A stretch of 5,520 nucleotides of DNA from Planctomicrobium sp. (GTDB taxonomy: Bacteria > Planctomycetota > Planctomycetia > Planctomycetales > Planctomycetaceae), in assembly GCA_029259835.1 (NCBI GenBank), contig JAJDEL010000419.1:1-5520 (forward strand). Reading direction: 5' to 3'. Within the stretch, counting starts at the first letter, position 1. Each line of letters begins with the position of its first letter. This document shows positions 5,458 to 5,520 of this stretch, one piece after another. The notes under the pieces are model-generated. The model did not search any database. It worked only from the letters and a program-made list of their open reading frames with translations, and was not told the origin of the DNA. Position numbers and translations under genes: made by a program.

Positions 5458-5520
5458 ATGAGTTTTTCTGACTCACAGCAACGTCAATTTTCCTTTCGTA
5501 TTGAGCGGGGACAAACTCAT
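5458..5520 (+). CDS. Start of a divergent gene of unknown function, cut by the window edge
   Basis: An ATG at 5458 opens a frame with no stop through the last base of the window, 21 codons. A strong Shine-Dalgarno, AGAGG, lies 7 bases upstream, which is the main support. The product begins MSFSDSQQRQF and continues SFRIERGQTH, a polar, basic N-terminus without a signal peptide or membrane segment. The family cannot be told from so little. It is transcribed away from the pilT-like gene and shares the 342-bp intergenic region with it, so the two may be co-regulated. I saw no clear -35/-10 pair for it; TTGAAT at 5402-5407 has no good partner. Confidence 0.55.
   Translation, partial: MSFSDSQQRQFSFRIERGQTH

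Noticed and set aside
1..5520. Search for CRISPR arrays, tRNA genes, insertion sequence ends and phage attachment sites
   Set aside because: No regularly spaced repeat, cloverleaf or transposase-like frame was seen; the only repeats are the short ones listed.

Overview
The window is chromosomal DNA of roughly 50% GC. It most resembles a member of the Planctomycetes, probably the Planctomycetaceae. The assignment is by resemblance only. It rests on a PilB/GspE-type ATPase with an added membrane-spanning N-terminus, a small protein ending in an L7/L12-like helix, and a repeat with a CTAGCGC/GCGCTAG core of the kind I associate with planctomycete intergenic DNA. No database search was possible.

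Layout, left to right. Positions 1-361 hold no gene I can support. They contain a strong hairpin (187-212), a candidate terminator for the leftward genes, and a long interrupted inverted repeat (258-282 paired with 313-337). Four genes then follow on the minus strand, transcribed right to left. In transcription order these are a PilT-like ATPase (5115 to 3940), a PilB/GspE-like ATPase (3937 to 1970), a 107-residue protein of unknown function (1850 to 1527), and an o-succinylbenzoate synthase/N-acylamino acid racemase family enzyme, MenC (1474 to 362). At the right edge a rightward gene begins at 5458 and is cut off after 21 codons. The 342-bp interval 5116-5457 is therefore a divergent promoter region.

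The two ATPases are separated by only 2 bp and are almost certainly co-transcribed and translationally coupled. They would supply motor functions for a type IV pilus or type II secretion-like machine, with PilB for assembly and PilT for retraction or disassembly. No pilin, platform or secretin gene lies in the window. The PilB-like protein is the most unusual item. It has the complete ATPase core but carries a signal-like segment, an Ala/Pro-rich linker and two or three further hydrophobic segments where the family normally has a soluble N1 domain. This suggests a motor permanently anchored in the membrane. The small protein and MenC sit 119 bp downstream, 52 bp apart, and look like a separate or partly separate transcription unit. 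MenC would act in menaquinone synthesis, but racemase activity cannot be excluded.

I found no insertion sequence, CRISPR array, tRNA or rRNA, and no clear sign of a wholly new system. The best leads are the membrane-fused PilB, the long inverted repeat, and the tandem repeat over the predicted pilT transcription start.
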